Assembly (NCBI RefSeq): GCF_015158295.1
Contig: NZ_JACDXV010000001.1
Span: 1,054,001-1,118,000, forward strand
DNA from: Devosia faecipullorum
GTDB lineage: Bacteria > Pseudomonadota > Alphaproteobacteria > Rhizobiales > Devosiaceae
Direction: 5' to 3'
Length of the DNA: 64,000 nt
The notes below the pieces were generated by a model that ran no database searches, was not told the origin of the DNA, and saw only the letters and a list, made by a program, of their open reading frames with translations. Made by a program: the position numbers and the translations under genes. How positions within the stretch are numbered: position 1 is the stretch's first letter; every line of letters begins with the position of its first letter. Positions 46,228 to 57,558 of the stretch are shown piece after piece.

Positions 46228-46668
46228 TCAGGAGGCCGAAATTTCCTGCGCGCGTTTCAGGATTTCGGGGAGTTGTTTGTCGATGTCGAGCAGGCCGTTT
46301 TCGACCTGTTCCAGAAAGGTCCGGCAGAAAACTGTCTTGTCGCCGGCCTGGTTATAGGCACTCATGATCTGGCTGCCGCCATAGATTTCGGCGGCTTCCT
46401 GCTGACCTTCGGCACCGCCACCCAATCGGTTGATTACCCGGTCCGCCAGGTCCAAGTAACTGATATTCCTCAAGTACCAGTTCGCAGCGGCTTCTGTGTA
46501 GGCGCCGTCGAGGCCGGTATTTTCGTAGCAATGGGTGGTCATGGCTTCGACGATGGCCTTGGAGCCGTGAAAGGCCATCAATTCCCCGATCAGGGCGGCA
46601 TCATCCTCGGCCTGTGCCGGCAGGATGGCGATGACAAAGGCGGCGGCGAAGACCAGTTTCCGTCGCAA
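46228..46668 (-). CDS. Exported protein of unknown function, TTG start
   Basis: The 146-residue product has a signal peptide (MRRKLVFAAAFVIAILPAQA) and a helical mature domain with cysteines near 47 and 115. No family is recognised. No ATG fits; a TTG at 46668 sits 7 bases after GGAGG, and the signal peptide begins exactly there, so TTG is the likely start. Confidence 0.7.
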   Translation of the reverse strand: MRRKLVFAAAFVIAILPAQAEDDAALIGELMAFHGSKAIVEAMTTHCYENTGLDGAYTEAAANWYLRNISYLDLADRVINRLGGGAEGQQEAAEIYGGSQIMSAYNQAGDKTVFCRTFLEQVENGLLDIDKQLPEILKRAQEISAS

Positions 46669-46785
46669 AATATGTCCTCCGATCAGCGCCTTGTCGCAAA
46701 ACGGCGCGTGTGCACCGCATAAAACCTCAATTCGCTAACAGACTGTTAGCATTCACAGGCTTGTCGACACACCATTCGGTGAGCC

Positions 46786-46817
46786 ACGAAAAAGGGCCCG
46801 CCGAAGCGAGCCCTTCT
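46786..46817 (-). terminator. Rho-independent terminator of sucAB
   Basis: On the minus strand, arms AAGGGCTCGC and GCGGGCCCTT (one wobble) are followed by a T-run, about 22 bp after the sucB stop. Confidence 0.88.
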
Positions 46818-46838
46818 AAGAACAAAATGTGGCTGAAC

Positions 46839-48104
46839 CTAGAGGTCGAGCACCAGACGCTCGGGCGATTCCAGGCTCTCCTTGACGCGGACGAGGAAGG
46901 TCACCGCCTCCTTGCCGTCCACGATCCGGTGATCGTAGCTGAGCGCCAGATACATCATCGGGCGGATGACAATCTGACCGCCGACCACGACCGGACGCTC
47001 CTGAATCTTGTGCATGCCCAGAATGCCCGACTGGGGAGCATTGAGGATGGGCGTGGACATCAGCGAGCCATAGACGCCGCCATTGGAGATGGTGAAAGTG
47101 CCGCCCTGCATGTCGGCCATGGAGAGCGCGCCGTCGCGGGCCTTGCGACCGAGATTGCCGATCTCCTTCTCGATCTCGGCAATGCTCATCTGGTCGGCAT
47201 TACGCACGACCGGAACGACCAGGCCCTTGTCAGTGCCGACGGCCACCCCGATATGGGCATATTGCTTGTAGATCAGGTCATCGCCGTCGATCTCCGCATT
47301 GACCGCGGGGATTTCCTTGAGAGCATGCACCACCGCCTTGGTGAAGAAGCCCATGAAGCCGAGCTTTACGCCATGCTTCTTCTCGAAGAGATCCTTGTAC
47401 TGATTGCGCAGGTCCATCACCGGCTTCATGTCCACCTCGTTGAAGGTGGTGAGCATGGCGGCAGTGTTCTGCGCGTCCTTGAGGCGGCGGGCGATGGTCT
47501 GGCGCAGCCGGGTCATCCGGACCCGTTCCTCGCGCGATGCATCATCGGCAGCCACGGGAGCGCGCGGCGCAGCGGCGGGTGCCGGAGCGGCGGCAGGCTT
47601 CGCGGGGGCCGGAGCAGCCGCGGGTGCGGGCTTGGCCAGCGAGGCCAGCACGTCTTCCTTGAGCACCTGACCGGCCTTGCCCGAACCGGCAATGGACCCG
47701 GCTTCGAGATTGTTCTCGTTGATCAGCTTCTGGGCCGACGGCGCCGGAGCGCGATCGGTGGCGGTGACTGGCGCCGGAGCAGGCTCGGGCTTGATCACTT
47801 CGGGGCCAGCGGCATTATTGGCCGGCGTATCGCTTCTGGCCTCGGCCCTGGGAGCAGCGGCAGCGGCACCGGCGGCGATGGCGCCGAGCAGCGCACCGAC
47901 ATCCACGGTATCGCCGGGATTGGCGGCAATGGCTTCCAGAACGCCGGAGGCAGGGGCCGGCACCTCGATGGTCACCTTGTCGGTTTCCAGTTCCACCAAA
48001 GGCTCGTCGGCGGCGACCGCATCGCCCACCTTCTTGTACCATTGGCCGATCGTGGCCTCGGAGACGCTTTCGCCCAGGGTCGGAACCCGGATTTCTGTCG
48101 ACAT
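46839..48104 (-). CDS. sucB: Dihydrolipoyllysine succinyltransferase, 2-oxoglutarate dehydrogenase E2
   Basis: The 421-residue protein has an N-terminal lipoyl domain with Lys43 (ETDKV), an Ala/Pro-rich linker, a peripheral-subunit-binding domain near 130-170 and the catalytic acyltransferase domain ending in HRIVDG (H392, D396). It transfers the succinyl group to CoA. It lies 80 bp after sucA. Confidence 0.96.
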   Translation of the reverse strand: MSTEIRVPTLGESVSEATIGQWYKKVGDAVAADEPLVELETDKVTIEVPAPASGVLEAIAANPGDTVDVGALLGAIAAGAAAAAPRAEARSDTPANNAAGPEVIKPEPAPAPVTATDRAPAPSAQKLINENNLEAGSIAGSGKAGQVLKEDVLASLAKPAPAAAPAPAKPAAAPAPAAAPRAPVAADDASREERVRMTRLRQTIARRLKDAQNTAAMLTTFNEVDMKPVMDLRNQYKDLFEKKHGVKLGFMGFFTKAVVHALKEIPAVNAEIDGDDLIYKQYAHIGVAVGTDKGLVVPVVRNADQMSIAEIEKEIGNLGRKARDGALSMADMQGGTFTISNGGVYGSLMSTPILNAPQSGILGMHKIQERPVVVGGQIVIRPMMYLALSYDHRIVDGKEAVTFLVRVKESLESPERLVLDL

Positions 48105-48184
48105 GAAATTTGTCCTTCTATTTCGGGCCAGAGCGCCTTCGTCCTAGGGACGAATTTGGCGCTCTTTATGTCTTGTCACAAGGC

Positions 48185-51184
48185 TTATGAGCCCAGGGCG
48201 TCGTCGAGGAAGGCCTGGAGCTGTTCCAGATGCACGCTCATGCGGCCGGTGGCCGGCGAAGCGGCGGCGGAACGGCCCGTATAGCGGACACGCTGATTGC
48301 CGCGACCCATCTGGTCGAACACCCATTCCACATAGGGCTGGATAAAGGCCCAGGCCCCCATATTGCGCGGCTCTTCCTGGCACCAGATCACTTCCGCATT
48401 GGGGAAGCGGTTCAACTCATCCAGCAGCGCCTTGGCCGGAAACGGATAGAGCTGCTCGATACGCAGCAGATAGACATCGTCGATGCCCTTCTTCTCGCGA
48501 TCCTCGAGCAGGTCGTAATAGACCTTGCCCGTGCACAATACGACGCGACGGATCTTCTCGTCATTGACCAGCCGGATCGTGGTCTTGGGCAGGCCGGGCG
48601 CTTCCGCATCGTCCCAGAGCAGGCGATGGAAGACGCTGTCGGGGCCCAGTTCCACGAGGCCCGAAACGGCGCGCTTGTGACGCAAGAGGCTCTTGGGCGT
48701 CATCAGGATCAAGGGCTTGCGGAAGTCGCGCTTCAGCTGCCGGCGCAGGATATGGAAGTAATTGGCCGGCGTGGTGCAGTTGGCGACCTGCATATTGTCT
48801 TCGGCGCAAAGCTGGAGGAAGCGTTCGGGACGCGCGGAGGAATGCTCCGGCCCCTGCCCTTCATAGCCATGCGGCAAGAGCATCACGAGGCCCGACATGC
48901 GGAACCACTTGCGCTCACCCGAGGAGATGAACTGGTCGATGACCACCTGCGCCCCGTTGACGAAGTCGCCGAACTGGGCTTCCCACAGCGTCAGTGCCTT
49001 GGGCTCGGAAAGCGAATAACCATATTCGAAGCCGAGCACCGCCTCTTCCGACAGCATCGAATTGATGACTTCGTAGCGGCACTGATCGGGCGTCAGGTTG
49101 TTGAGCGGGGTATAGGTCTTGTTGTCGACCTGCTGATCGTTTAGCACCGAATGGCGCTGGCTGAAGGTGCCGCGCTCGCAATCCTGGCCGGAAAGGCGAA
49201 CCGGGTGCCCTTCGGTCACCAGCGTGCCGAACGCCAGAGCCTCGGCAGTGGCCCAATCGATCCCCTCGCCGCTCTCGATGGCAGCCAGGCGATTGTCCAT
49301 GAAGCGCTTCACCGTGCGGTGCACGTTGAAATCGGCGGGAACCTTGGTGAGCTGGGTGCCGATGGCGACGAGCTGGTCGAGCGCAACACCGGTGTCCCCC
49401 CGGCGCGGACCCTCGTCCTGAGCAGGCTTGAAGCTCTTCCACTGGCCATCGAGCCAGTCGGCCTTGTTCGGGCGGTAATCCTGACCGGCCTCGAACTCGG
49501 CTTCCAGCTTGGCCTTCCAGTCGGCCTTGCCCTGATCCACTTCGGCCTGCGACACCAGACCTTCGCCGATGAGCTTGTCCGAATACAGCTCCAACGTGGT
49601 CTTGTGCGACCGGATCTTGGAATACATCAGCGGCTGGGTGAAGCTGGGCTCGTCGCCTTCATTATGGCCGAAGCGGCGATAGCAGAACATGTCGATGACG
49701 ACCGGCTTGCCGAACTTCTGGCGGAACTCGACGGCAACCTTGGCAGCGAAAACCACCGCTTCGGGATCGTCCCCGTTCACGTGGAAGACCGGCGCCTCGA
49801 TCATCTTGGCCACATCGGTCGGATAGGGCGAGGAGCGGGAATAGATCGGGGACGTGGTGAAGCCGATCTGGTTGTTGATGACGAAGTGGATCGAACCGCC
49901 GGTGCGATGACCCTTGAGGCCCGAAAGCCCGAGGGATTCAGCAACGACACCCTGGCCGGCAAAGGCCGCATCGCCATGGATCAGCAGTGGCAGCACCATG
50001 GAACGATCCGGCTTGCCTTCGGCAAGATCGACCACCTTGCCTTCCGGCGAGATGTGCAGATCCTGCTTGGCGCGGGCCTTGCCCAGCACCACCGGATCAA
50101 CGATTTCGAGATGGCTCGGATTGGCCGTCAGCGACAGGTGAACCCGGTTATTGTCGAACTCGCGGTCGGAGGAAGCGCCCAGATGGTACTTCACGTCGCC
50201 CGAACCCTCGACGTCGTCAGGATAGAAGGCGCCGCCCTTGAATTCGTGGAACAGGGCGCGATGCGGCTTGCCCAGAACCTGTGTCAGCACGTTCAGGCGC
50301 CCGCGATGGGCCATGCCGAGGACGATATCCTTGATCCCCAGCGCGCCGCCGCGCTTGATGATCTGCTCGAGCGCCGGAATGGTGGCTTCGCCCCCATCCA
50401 GGCCGAAGCGCTTGGTGCCGGTATATTTGACGTCGAGGAACTTCTCGAAGCCTTCAGCCTCGATAAGCTTGTTGAGGATTGCCTTCTTGCCCTCGGGGGT
50501 GAAGGTGATTTCCTTGTCCGGACCCTCGATGCGCTCCTGAATCCACTGCTTCTCCTCGGGGTCGGAGATATGCATGAATTCGATGCCGACCGTGCCGCAA
50601 TAGGTACGCTTGAGAATGGCCAGCATCTCGGGGATGGTGGCGTATTCGAGCCCCAGCACGTTGTCGATGAAGATCTTGCGAGAATAATCCGCCGCGGTGA
50701 AACCGTAGCTCGAGGGATCAAGCTCAGGGGCCGGCTCGTCGGCCTTGAGATGCAGCGGGTCGAGCTCGGCATGCAGATGTCCGCGCATGCGATAGGCGCG
50801 GATCATCATGATGGCGCGGATGGAATCGCGGGTCGCTTGCAGCACTTCGCTGGCGCTCGGCGCCGGCTTGCCCTCGGCAACGGCCTTCTTCGCCGCGGCC
50901 TTCTCGGTCTTTACCGCGATCTCGGCCCAATTGCCGTCCAGCGCGGCGACCAGTTCGCCGCTTTCGGCGGGCGGCCAGTCCTTGCGGCCCCAGCTCGCGC
51001 CTTCGGCATTCTTCTCTGCCTCGGCCTGGCTGTCGTCCAGCCGGGAGAAGAAGCTCGACCAGGTCGCATCGACACTGGAAGGATCGCTTTTGAACTTGGA
51101 ATAGAGTTGTTCGATGTAGTCGGCGTTCCCACCATAGAGGAACGAGGTCAGCAAGAACGTGTCGTTCTTTTCCTGTCGTGTCAT
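48185..51184 (-). CDS. sucA: 2-oxoglutarate dehydrogenase E1 component
   Basis: The 999-residue thiamine-diphosphate enzyme has the E1 landmarks MAHRGRLNVL near 290, HGDAAFAGQG near 390, RRFGHNEGDEPSFTQP near 500 and the C-terminal ARPERFLQLCAEDNMQV. It decarboxylates 2-oxoglutarate in the TCA cycle. Length equals the usual family length. Downstream sucB completes the E1-E2 pair. Confidence 0.97.
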   Translation of the reverse strand: MTRQEKNDTFLLTSFLYGGNADYIEQLYSKFKSDPSSVDATWSSFFSRLDDSQAEAEKNAEGASWGRKDWPPAESGELVAALDGNWAEIAVKTEKAAAKKAVAEGKPAPSASEVLQATRDSIRAIMMIRAYRMRGHLHAELDPLHLKADEPAPELDPSSYGFTAADYSRKIFIDNVLGLEYATIPEMLAILKRTYCGTVGIEFMHISDPEEKQWIQERIEGPDKEITFTPEGKKAILNKLIEAEGFEKFLDVKYTGTKRFGLDGGEATIPALEQIIKRGGALGIKDIVLGMAHRGRLNVLTQVLGKPHRALFHEFKGGAFYPDDVEGSGDVKYHLGASSDREFDNNRVHLSLTANPSHLEIVDPVVLGKARAKQDLHISPEGKVVDLAEGKPDRSMVLPLLIHGDAAFAGQGVVAESLGLSGLKGHRTGGSIHFVINNQIGFTTSPIYSRSSPYPTDVAKMIEAPVFHVNGDDPEAVVFAAKVAVEFRQKFGKPVVIDMFCYRRFGHNEGDEPSFTQPLMYSKIRSHKTTLELYSDKLIGEGLVSQAEVDQGKADWKAKLEAEFEAGQDYRPNKADWLDGQWKSFKPAQDEGPRRGDTGVALDQLVAIGTQLTKVPADFNVHRTVKRFMDNRLAAIESGEGIDWATAEALAFGTLVTEGHPVRLSGQDCERGTFSQRHSVLNDQQVDNKTYTPLNNLTPDQCRYEVINSMLSEEAVLGFEYGYSLSEPKALTLWEAQFGDFVNGAQVVIDQFISSGERKWFRMSGLVMLLPHGYEGQGPEHSSARPERFLQLCAEDNMQVANCTTPANYFHILRRQLKRDFRKPLILMTPKSLLRHKRAVSGLVELGPDSVFHRLLWDDAEAPGLPKTTIRLVNDEKIRRVVLCTGKVYYDLLEDREKKGIDDVYLLRIEQLYPFPAKALLDELNRFPNAEVIWCQEEPRNMGAWAFIQPYVEWVFDQMGRGNQRVRYTGRSAAASPATGRMSVHLEQLQAFLDDALGS

Positions 51185-51553
51185 CGCGTGTTCCGCAGGA
51201 CCTCTCGCCCTGCATCCTTCTCAACGGATCGGCATTCGCCGATCGCATGCGGTCCCTGGTGTGATGCGGATACTGACCGCTTATCCTTAGTATCCTGTTA
51301 AGTGTAGCGACCCCTGAGCAGGGAGGCGGCTCAATTTGTATTTATCGCATCCGACCTAGTCCGGCCTAACACCGTTCTGTGTCCGCAACGCGACCGACCT
51401 TGGTCGTATTCGGCCCGGTATCCCATTCGCATCGTCATTGCCGGGCTTGTCCCGGCAATCCATTCCGTGGCGGCATGGACCACCGGGACAGGCCCGGTGA
51501 TGACAGCTTACATATAGTGCTGGCCGGCCCTGATATAAGCTTCGGAGCGGCGC
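51185..51553 (-). promoter_or_regulatory. 369-bp sucD-sucA intergenic region with REP-like repeat
   Basis: The gap is large for an operon and probably holds a separate sucA promoter, though I cannot point to clear boxes. A REP-like double hairpin fills 51434-51504 (ATTGCCGGGC/CCCGGCAAT and CACCGGG/CCCGGTG). Confidence 0.5.
51434..51504. repeat. Dispersed double-hairpin repeat (REP-like), copy 4
   Basis: Two hairpin units as in the other copies; here the left unit has the ATTGCCGGG stem and the right unit the CACCGGG stem, the reverse of copy 2. Confidence 0.8.
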
Positions 51554-52462
51554 TTAACCCTTGAGGACTTCGGACAGCGTCACCCCGATACGGGCGGGCG
51601 AGGCCGAAACCTTGATACCAGCCGCTTCCATGGCGGCGATCTTTTCCTCGGCGCCGCCCTTGCCGCCCGAAATCACCGCGCCGGCATGGCCCATGGTGCG
51701 GCCCGGAGGGGCGGTGCGTCCGGCAATGAACCCGGCCATCGGCTTCTTGCGACCGCGCTTGGCTTCATCGATCAGGAACTGGGCAGCTTCTTCCTCGGCG
51801 GAACCGCCGATCTCGCCGATCATGATGATCGACTTGGTGGCTTCGTCCGCCAGGAACATTTCCAGCACGTCGATGAATTCGGTGCCCTTGACCGGGTCGC
51901 CGCCAATGCCCACCGCCGTGGTCTGGCCGAGGCCCTCATTGGTGGTCTGGAACACGGCTTCATAGGTCAGCGTACCGGAACGCGACACGATGCCCACCGA
52001 GCCCTTGGAGAAGATCGAGCCCGGCATGATGCCGATCTTGCATTCTTCGGGGGTCAGCACGCCGGGGCAGTTCGGCCCGATCAGGCGCGACTTCGATTTT
52101 TCGAGCCGGGCCTTGACACGGACCATGTCCATGACCGGCACGCCTTCGGTGATGCAGACGATGAGTTCGATTTCCGCATCGATGGCTTCCTCGATGGCAG
52201 CAGCGGCGCCAGCCGGCGGCACATAGATGACCGAGGCATTGGCTCCGGTCTTGTCCTTGCCCTCGGCAACCGAGGCGAAGACCGGCAGGCTGGCCGAGGC
52301 GTCGAGCGAGGAGGTCCAGGTTTCCCCGGCCTTCTTGGGATTGACCCCGCCCACCATCTGGGTGCCGAAATAATTGAGCGCCTGCTCGGTATGGAACGTG
52401 CCGGTCTTGCCGGTCAGGCCCTGCACGAGCACTTTGGTGTCTTTGTTGACGAGAATGGACAT
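51554..52462 (-). CDS. sucD: Succinyl-CoA synthetase alpha subunit
   Basis: The 302-residue protein has the CoA-binding Rossmann start ([14 protein letters not shown]), [16 protein letters not shown] near 135 and the phosphohistidine site [14 protein letters not shown] (His259). With SucC it makes succinate and ATP/GTP from succinyl-CoA. The ATG at 52462 follows GGAAGAG. Confidence 0.96.
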   Translation of the reverse strand: MSILVNKDTKVLVQGLTGKTGTFHTEQALNYFGTQMVGGVNPKKAGETWTSSLDASASLPVFASVAEGKDKTGANASVIYVPPAGAAAAIEEAIDAEIELIVCITEGVPVMDMVRVKARLEKSKSRLIGPNCPGVLTPEECKIGIMPGSIFSKGSVGIVSRSGTLTYEAVFQTTNEGLGQTTAVGIGGDPVKGTEFIDVLEMFLADEATKSIIMIGEIGGSAEEEAAQFLIDEAKRGRKKPMAGFIAGRTAPPGRTMGHAGAVISGGKGGAEEKIAAMEAAGIKVSASPARIGVTLSEVLKG

Positions 52463-52524
52463 GTTGTTTCTCTTCCGTCTTGCGGCGCCAGGCGCCTTGT
52501 CTTGATGCCCCGAGGGGCGAAAAT

Positions 52525-53043
52525 CTACTCGTCTTCCGCCGGGTTGAGCGTGAGCGTGCTGACCTGAACGACGAAGCCGAAATCGTCCCAATGCGCGAGC
52601 AGCAGACTGTCGCCACCAATCAGGCTCGCATAATGCCCGCCATCCTGGTTCAGCACGTCACCGTCATAGCGATCGAGCCCCATAATGGCATCGATCACGG
52701 CTGCGCCATTGCCCTTCGACTCGGCCACATTGATGCGGCAATAGCCAAAGGTGCGGCCAGGATAGGTTTCCACCAGCGAGAACAATTCACCCCAACCCAG
52801 GCCGGCCATTTCCAGGCTGGCCGAATAGGACTTGATGAACGGGCTCTCCCCCTCCTCGGCATAGACATCCCAGCCAGCGGCTCTCGCCGTTTCCAGGGCA
52901 GTCTCATCGCCACTCGCGACGGCCTCGCAGGTTTCCAGCGCCGACAGCGCCGAGGCAATCGGCGAAGTCTTGGTCTTGCCCTGGGCAAAGGCGGGCTGAG
53001 CCGCAAGGGCCAGGACTGCCAGAATGGCGAGGCCCGCGCGCAC
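52525..53043 (-). CDS. Periplasmic protein of unknown function inside the suc operon
   Basis: The 172-residue product has a signal peptide (starting [20 protein letters not shown]) and a mature domain with two cysteines (TCEAVAS and GYCRINV) and an acidic tail (NPAEDE). No family is recognised. The start is GTG at 53043, only 3 bases after the sucC stop, with GGGGGC overlapping the sucC end as the ribosome site. It sits between sucC and sucD, which normally adjoin. Confidence 0.72.
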   Translation of the reverse strand: MRAGLAILAVLALAAQPAFAQGKTKTSPIASALSALETCEAVASGDETALETARAAGWDVYAEEGESPFIKSYSASLEMAGLGWGELFSLVETYPGRTFGYCRINVAESKGNGAAVIDAIMGLDRYDGDVLNQDGGHYASLIGGDSLLLAHWDDFGFVVQVSTLTLNPAEDE

Positions 53044-53046
53044 CGA

Positions 53047-54240
53047 TCAGCCCCCGATCGCCTTGACGATCTTCTGGGCCGCGTCATCTAGGTCATCGGC
53101 GGAGATGACGTTGAGGCCCGACTGGTCGAGAATGGCCTTGCCTTCCTTGACCCGCGTGCCTTCGAGACGCACCACCAGCGGCACCTGCAGACCGACTTCC
53201 TTGACAGCGGCGATAACACCCTCGGCAATGATGTCGCAGCGCATGATGCCGCCGAAAATGTTGACCAGGATCCCCTTCACCGCCGGATCGGCCGTGATGA
53301 TCTTGAACGCGGCCGTGACCTTTTCCTTGGAAGCGCCACCGCCCACGTCGAGGAAATTGGCCGGCTCGGCGCCATAGAGCTTGATGATGTCCATGGTGGC
53401 CATGGCCAGGCCCGCGCCATTGACCATGCAGCCGATATTGCCGTCCAGCGCCACATAGGCGAGGTCGTACTTGCTGGCTTCGATTTCCTTGGAATCTTCT
53501 TCGCTGAGATCGCGCAGCGGCTTGAGTTCCTCATGACGGAACGCCGCATTGTTGTCGAAGCTGACCTTGGCGTCGAGCACGCGCAGATGGCCGTCGGTCA
53601 TGACGATCAGCGGATTCACTTCGAGCAGGCTCATGTCCTTTTCGGTGAACGCCTTGTAGAGGATCGGAAAGAGGCTCTTGCCGTCTTCGGCAGCGGCACC
53701 ATCGAGCGCCAGCGCCGTATTGATGCTGGCGACGTCGTTCGCCGTCACGCCCGCAACCGGATCGATGGCCACGGTGATGATCTTTTCGGGCGTATGCTCG
53801 GCAACCGCTTCAATGTCCATGCCGCCTTCGGTGGAAACCACGAAGGACACCCGGCTCGTGGCGCGATCAACCAGCAGCGAGCAATAAAGCTCGCGGGCGA
53901 TGTCGGCGCCGTCTTCGATATAGAGACGATTGACCTGCTTGCCATTGTCGCCGGTCTGCTTGGTCACCAGTGTATTGCCCAGCATTTCCTTGGCATTGGC
54001 GATGACGTCATCGACCGACTTGGCCAGCCGCACCCCGCCCTTGGCATCGGGACCGAGTTCCTTGAACTTGCCCTTGCCGCGACCGCCGGCATGGATCTGG
54101 CTCTTGACCACATAAAGCGGACCCGGCAGCGACTTCGCTGCGGCCTCAGCCTCGTCAGCCGAAAAAATGGCGACGCCGGCAGCGACGGGCGCGCCATATT
54201 CCTTGAGCAGCGCCTTGGCCTGGTGTTCGTGGATATTCAT
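53047..54240 (-). CDS. sucC: Succinyl-CoA synthetase beta subunit
   Basis: The 397-residue protein begins [16 protein letters not shown], has the ATP-grasp segment [17 protein letters not shown] near 45-62, and the C-terminal [12 protein letters not shown] motif near 325. Length is normal. It follows mdh by 91 bp containing a terminator-like hairpin. Confidence 0.97.
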   Translation of the reverse strand: MNIHEHQAKALLKEYGAPVAAGVAIFSADEAEAAAKSLPGPLYVVKSQIHAGGRGKGKFKELGPDAKGGVRLAKSVDDVIANAKEMLGNTLVTKQTGDNGKQVNRLYIEDGADIARELYCSLLVDRATSRVSFVVSTEGGMDIEAVAEHTPEKIITVAIDPVAGVTANDVASINTALALDGAAAEDGKSLFPILYKAFTEKDMSLLEVNPLIVMTDGHLRVLDAKVSFDNNAAFRHEELKPLRDLSEEDSKEIEASKYDLAYVALDGNIGCMVNGAGLAMATMDIIKLYGAEPANFLDVGGGASKEKVTAAFKIITADPAVKGILVNIFGGIMRCDIIAEGVIAAVKEVGLQVPLVVRLEGTRVKEGKAILDQSGLNVISADDLDDAAQKIVKAIGG

Positions 54241-54294
54241 GCTTTTCCCCTTGAATGGGCAGACGATGATCCGGCATTTCTGGAGCCGGAAAGC

Positions 54295-54323
54295 CAAAAG
54301 CCGCCGGCTGGGCCAGCGGCTTC
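54295..54323 (-). terminator. Terminator-like hairpin between mdh and sucC
   Basis: On the minus strand AGCCGC-T-GGC pairs with GCC-G-GCGGCT across a CCA loop and is followed by TTTT, 9 bp after the mdh stop. It probably causes partial termination. Confidence 0.65.
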
Positions 54324-54331
54324 AGAACACG

Positions 54332-55300
<969 letters not shown>

Positions 55301-55458
55301 TCATCCCAGACTGCGTTGAATTGGCGCACGTCTTAACCCTCGCGGCAAGACCCGGCAAGTGAACCCTTCGTATAAAGCCGGGATTGGCCCATGCTCATGG
55401 GCGATGGGGGTATGCCGGATTGGCAAAGGCGGGCGCAGTTTCCGTCCAGCGCGGCGAC

Positions 55459-55488
55459 ATGGATTGCCCGATCAAGCCGGGCAATGAC
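55459..55488. repeat. Single-hairpin REP-like unit, copy 5
   Basis: One ATTGCCCG/CGGGCAAT unit with the ATGAC tail lies between zapE and mdh; the left unit is absent. Confidence 0.7.
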
Positions 55489-55508
55489 GATGGAGGGAAT
55501 ATATTGCG

Positions 55509-56660
55509 CTAGTCTTGAGTTCCGGCGGATGCCCCATCCCTCAGCCCCTTGGCCAGATAGTCTTCCGACTGCATTTCGGTGAGCCGCGACAGCGTGCGCT
55601 GGAATTCGAAAGCGGTCTTGTCGTCGGCGCCCAATTGCTCCAGCGGCACGGCGAAACTCGCCGCCAGCTTCACGCCCCGGTCATAGAGCGAGTCGATGAG
55701 CAGGATAAAACGCTTGGCGGCGTCGGATCGGGTGCGATCCATCTGCGGGATATTGTCGATGACCAGCGAGTCGAACTGATGGGCGATGCGCACGAAGTCC
55801 CGGGTGCCCAGCGGCCTGTCGCAGAGATCGGCAAAACCGAACCGGGCCGCGCCCATGGCCATGAGCGGCACGGCGATCTGGCGACCGATGCTCTCAACCT
55901 GGCCCGGCTCCCCCCGCTCTCCCCCGGTAATGCGCAGCCACAGCCGATCCATGAGTGTCTGCACGTCCGGGCCGCTGCCAAAGGCATAGACCTGCTGGCC
56001 GGCGAATTTCAATCGGCGGTAATCCTGTTCCGAGGGCAGGTCAGCCACAACGGTCTTCTGCTTGAGCAGCGCGATGAAGGGCAGGAAAAGCTGGCGGTTG
56101 AGCCCATCCTTGTAGAGACCGTCCGGCGCGACATTGGACGTGGCGACCAGCGTAACGCCCCCGGCGAACAGCTTGCCGAACAGCCGGTCGAGCAGCATGG
56201 CATTGGTGATGTCGTGGACGTGGAATTCATCGAGGCACAAGAGGCGCAGGCCGGATTTGAGGATGGGCCGCGTCACCGCCTCGACCGGATCGGTGCTATC
56301 GGCATTGCCCCTTTCCGACTTGCGGAAGGCGGCGATGCCCCTATGCACCTCGTCCATGAATTCATGAAAATGCAGCCGCCGCTTCTGCTTGAACGGCACG
56401 GCGGCAAAGAACAGGTCCATGAGCATGGTCTTGCCGCGCCCCACCTCGCCATGGAGATAAAGTCCGCGCACGCTCTGCGGCTTTTCGAACATCCCGAAAA
56501 GCCGCTTGGGCTTGGCAACCACGAGGTCCGCCAGAACCCGGTCCAGTTCGCCCGCCGCGTCGTGCTGCGCCGGATCGGGCGTCAGCGCATGGCGGGCGAC
56601 GAGATCGTCATAGGCGGCGAGGACGGGACCGGACGATGATTGCGAAAAACTGGATGACAT
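55509..56660 (-). CDS. zapE: Cell division protein ZapE (AFG1-like ATPase)
   Basis: The 383-residue protein has Walker A GEVGRGKT at 71-78, HFHEFMDEVH near 95, Walker B LLCLDEFHVHD near 143, and TSNVAPDGLYKDGLNR, all typical of ZapE/AFG1. In E. coli it destabilises FtsZ rings. Its place upstream of mdh is conserved in many alphaproteobacteria. The ribosome site is weak, but the ATG at 56660 matches family length. Confidence 0.92.
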   Translation of the reverse strand: MSSSFSQSSSGPVLAAYDDLVARHALTPDPAQHDAAGELDRVLADLVVAKPKRLFGMFEKPQSVRGLYLHGEVGRGKTMLMDLFFAAVPFKQKRRLHFHEFMDEVHRGIAAFRKSERGNADSTDPVEAVTRPILKSGLRLLCLDEFHVHDITNAMLLDRLFGKLFAGGVTLVATSNVAPDGLYKDGLNRQLFLPFIALLKQKTVVADLPSEQDYRRLKFAGQQVYAFGSGPDVQTLMDRLWLRITGGERGEPGQVESIGRQIAVPLMAMGAARFGFADLCDRPLGTRDFVRIAHQFDSLVIDNIPQMDRTRSDAAKRFILLIDSLYDRGVKLAASFAVPLEQLGADDKTAFEFQRTLSRLTEMQSEDYLAKGLRDGASAGTQD

Positions 56661-56714
56661 CAAAACTACAATCGTCGCCCCGGGACTGATCCGAGGTACA
56701 ACCTCCACTCCATC

Positions 56715-56791
56715 GTCATTGCCCGGCTTGTCCGGGCAATCCAATGCGCAGGCTTCACCCAATGGACCGCCCGGACAAGCCGGGCGGTGAC
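56715..56791. repeat. Dispersed double-hairpin repeat (REP-like), copy 6
   Basis: ATTGCCCGGC/CCGGGCAAT and ACCGCCCGG/CCGGGCGGT units lie between the Omp19-like gene and zapE. Both stems keep pairing despite different sequences. Confidence 0.8.
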
Positions 56792-56828
56792 GAAGGGAGG
56801 AAAGATTTCAGCGAGATCGGAAGGATCT

Positions 56829-57416
56829 CTAGCGCGACATCGACACGGCCTGGCCGCCGCCCATAGTGCCGATATAGCGACCAGCGGAAGGAGCGAGGAA
56901 GGCGGCGATATTGCCGTTATCATCATAGAGCTGAAGCTGGCTGCCCACCTGCTGCCAGCCGGTCACCGAAGCGATCTGCGGCACGGTGCAGCCCGGCGCG
57001 GAGGCGCGGTAATAATTGGTGCCGGTCTTGGCGGTCAGCGGCAGATTGAGCCGGCAGGTCTGGCCGGCGGCGACCACGTCCCATGCCCCTTCGGGGCCGA
57101 CGGAAACGCCTGTGCTCAAAGGCTGACCGACAGTAACGATCGAGCCCGCGCCATTGCCGGCAACCTGCGTCGAGGTGGTCTGCCCACCCAGAACCGGCTG
57201 GCCGGACAGGCCCGGGGCCGGGGTGCCGCTGGCCCCGATCGGCGGCAGCGCGTTCTGCTGCACGCTGGACGACTGCACCGGCTGAAGCTGCTGTGGCTGG
57301 CCGATTACATTGAGATTACCAGTATTGGTCCGGCTGGTCGGCGAGCACGCCGCCACCAGAAGGGCAATTACTGCCAGGCCCGCAATGGACGAAGCGCCGC
57401 GCTTCCAATCCTGCAT
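56829..57416 (-). CDS. Omp19-like lipoprotein with protease-inhibitor (Inh) domain
   Basis: The 195-residue protein has a lipobox with Cys24 (VAAC), a Gln/Ser/Pro-rich linker to about 105 and a C-terminal AprI/Inh-type beta-barrel (WDVVAAGQTCRLNLPL, QLQLYDDNG, GGQAVSMSR) closely resembling Brucella Omp19. Two cysteines (in TCRL and APGCT) likely form the family disulfide. It is probably an outer-membrane lipoprotein that inhibits proteases. Confidence 0.85.
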   Translation of the reverse strand: MQDWKRGASSIAGLAVIALLVAACSPTSRTNTGNLNVIGQPQQLQPVQSSSVQQNALPPIGASGTPAPGLSGQPVLGGQTTSTQVAGNGAGSIVTVGQPLSTGVSVGPEGAWDVVAAGQTCRLNLPLTAKTGTNYYRASAPGCTVPQIASVTGWQQVGSQLQLYDDNGNIAAFLAPSAGRYIGTMGGGQAVSMSR

Positions 57417-57558
57417 TGATCACTCCTGCCGCAAAGGCTTAATGCATTTTAACACTTGTGGCGGCTTATATCTCAAAGCAACCATCACGTTCAATCGCCC
57501 ATCCCGCACTGTCCCCCATCTCACGCCATTGTGGCCGATTTTAAGTGCAAGCGGAAAA

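Noticed and set aside
49151..51301. A 716-codon open frame on the plus strand opposite sucA
   Set aside because: It is the complement of a fully conserved E1 gene; the peptide has no known family and reflects GC-rich codon bias that leaves the antisense frame open.
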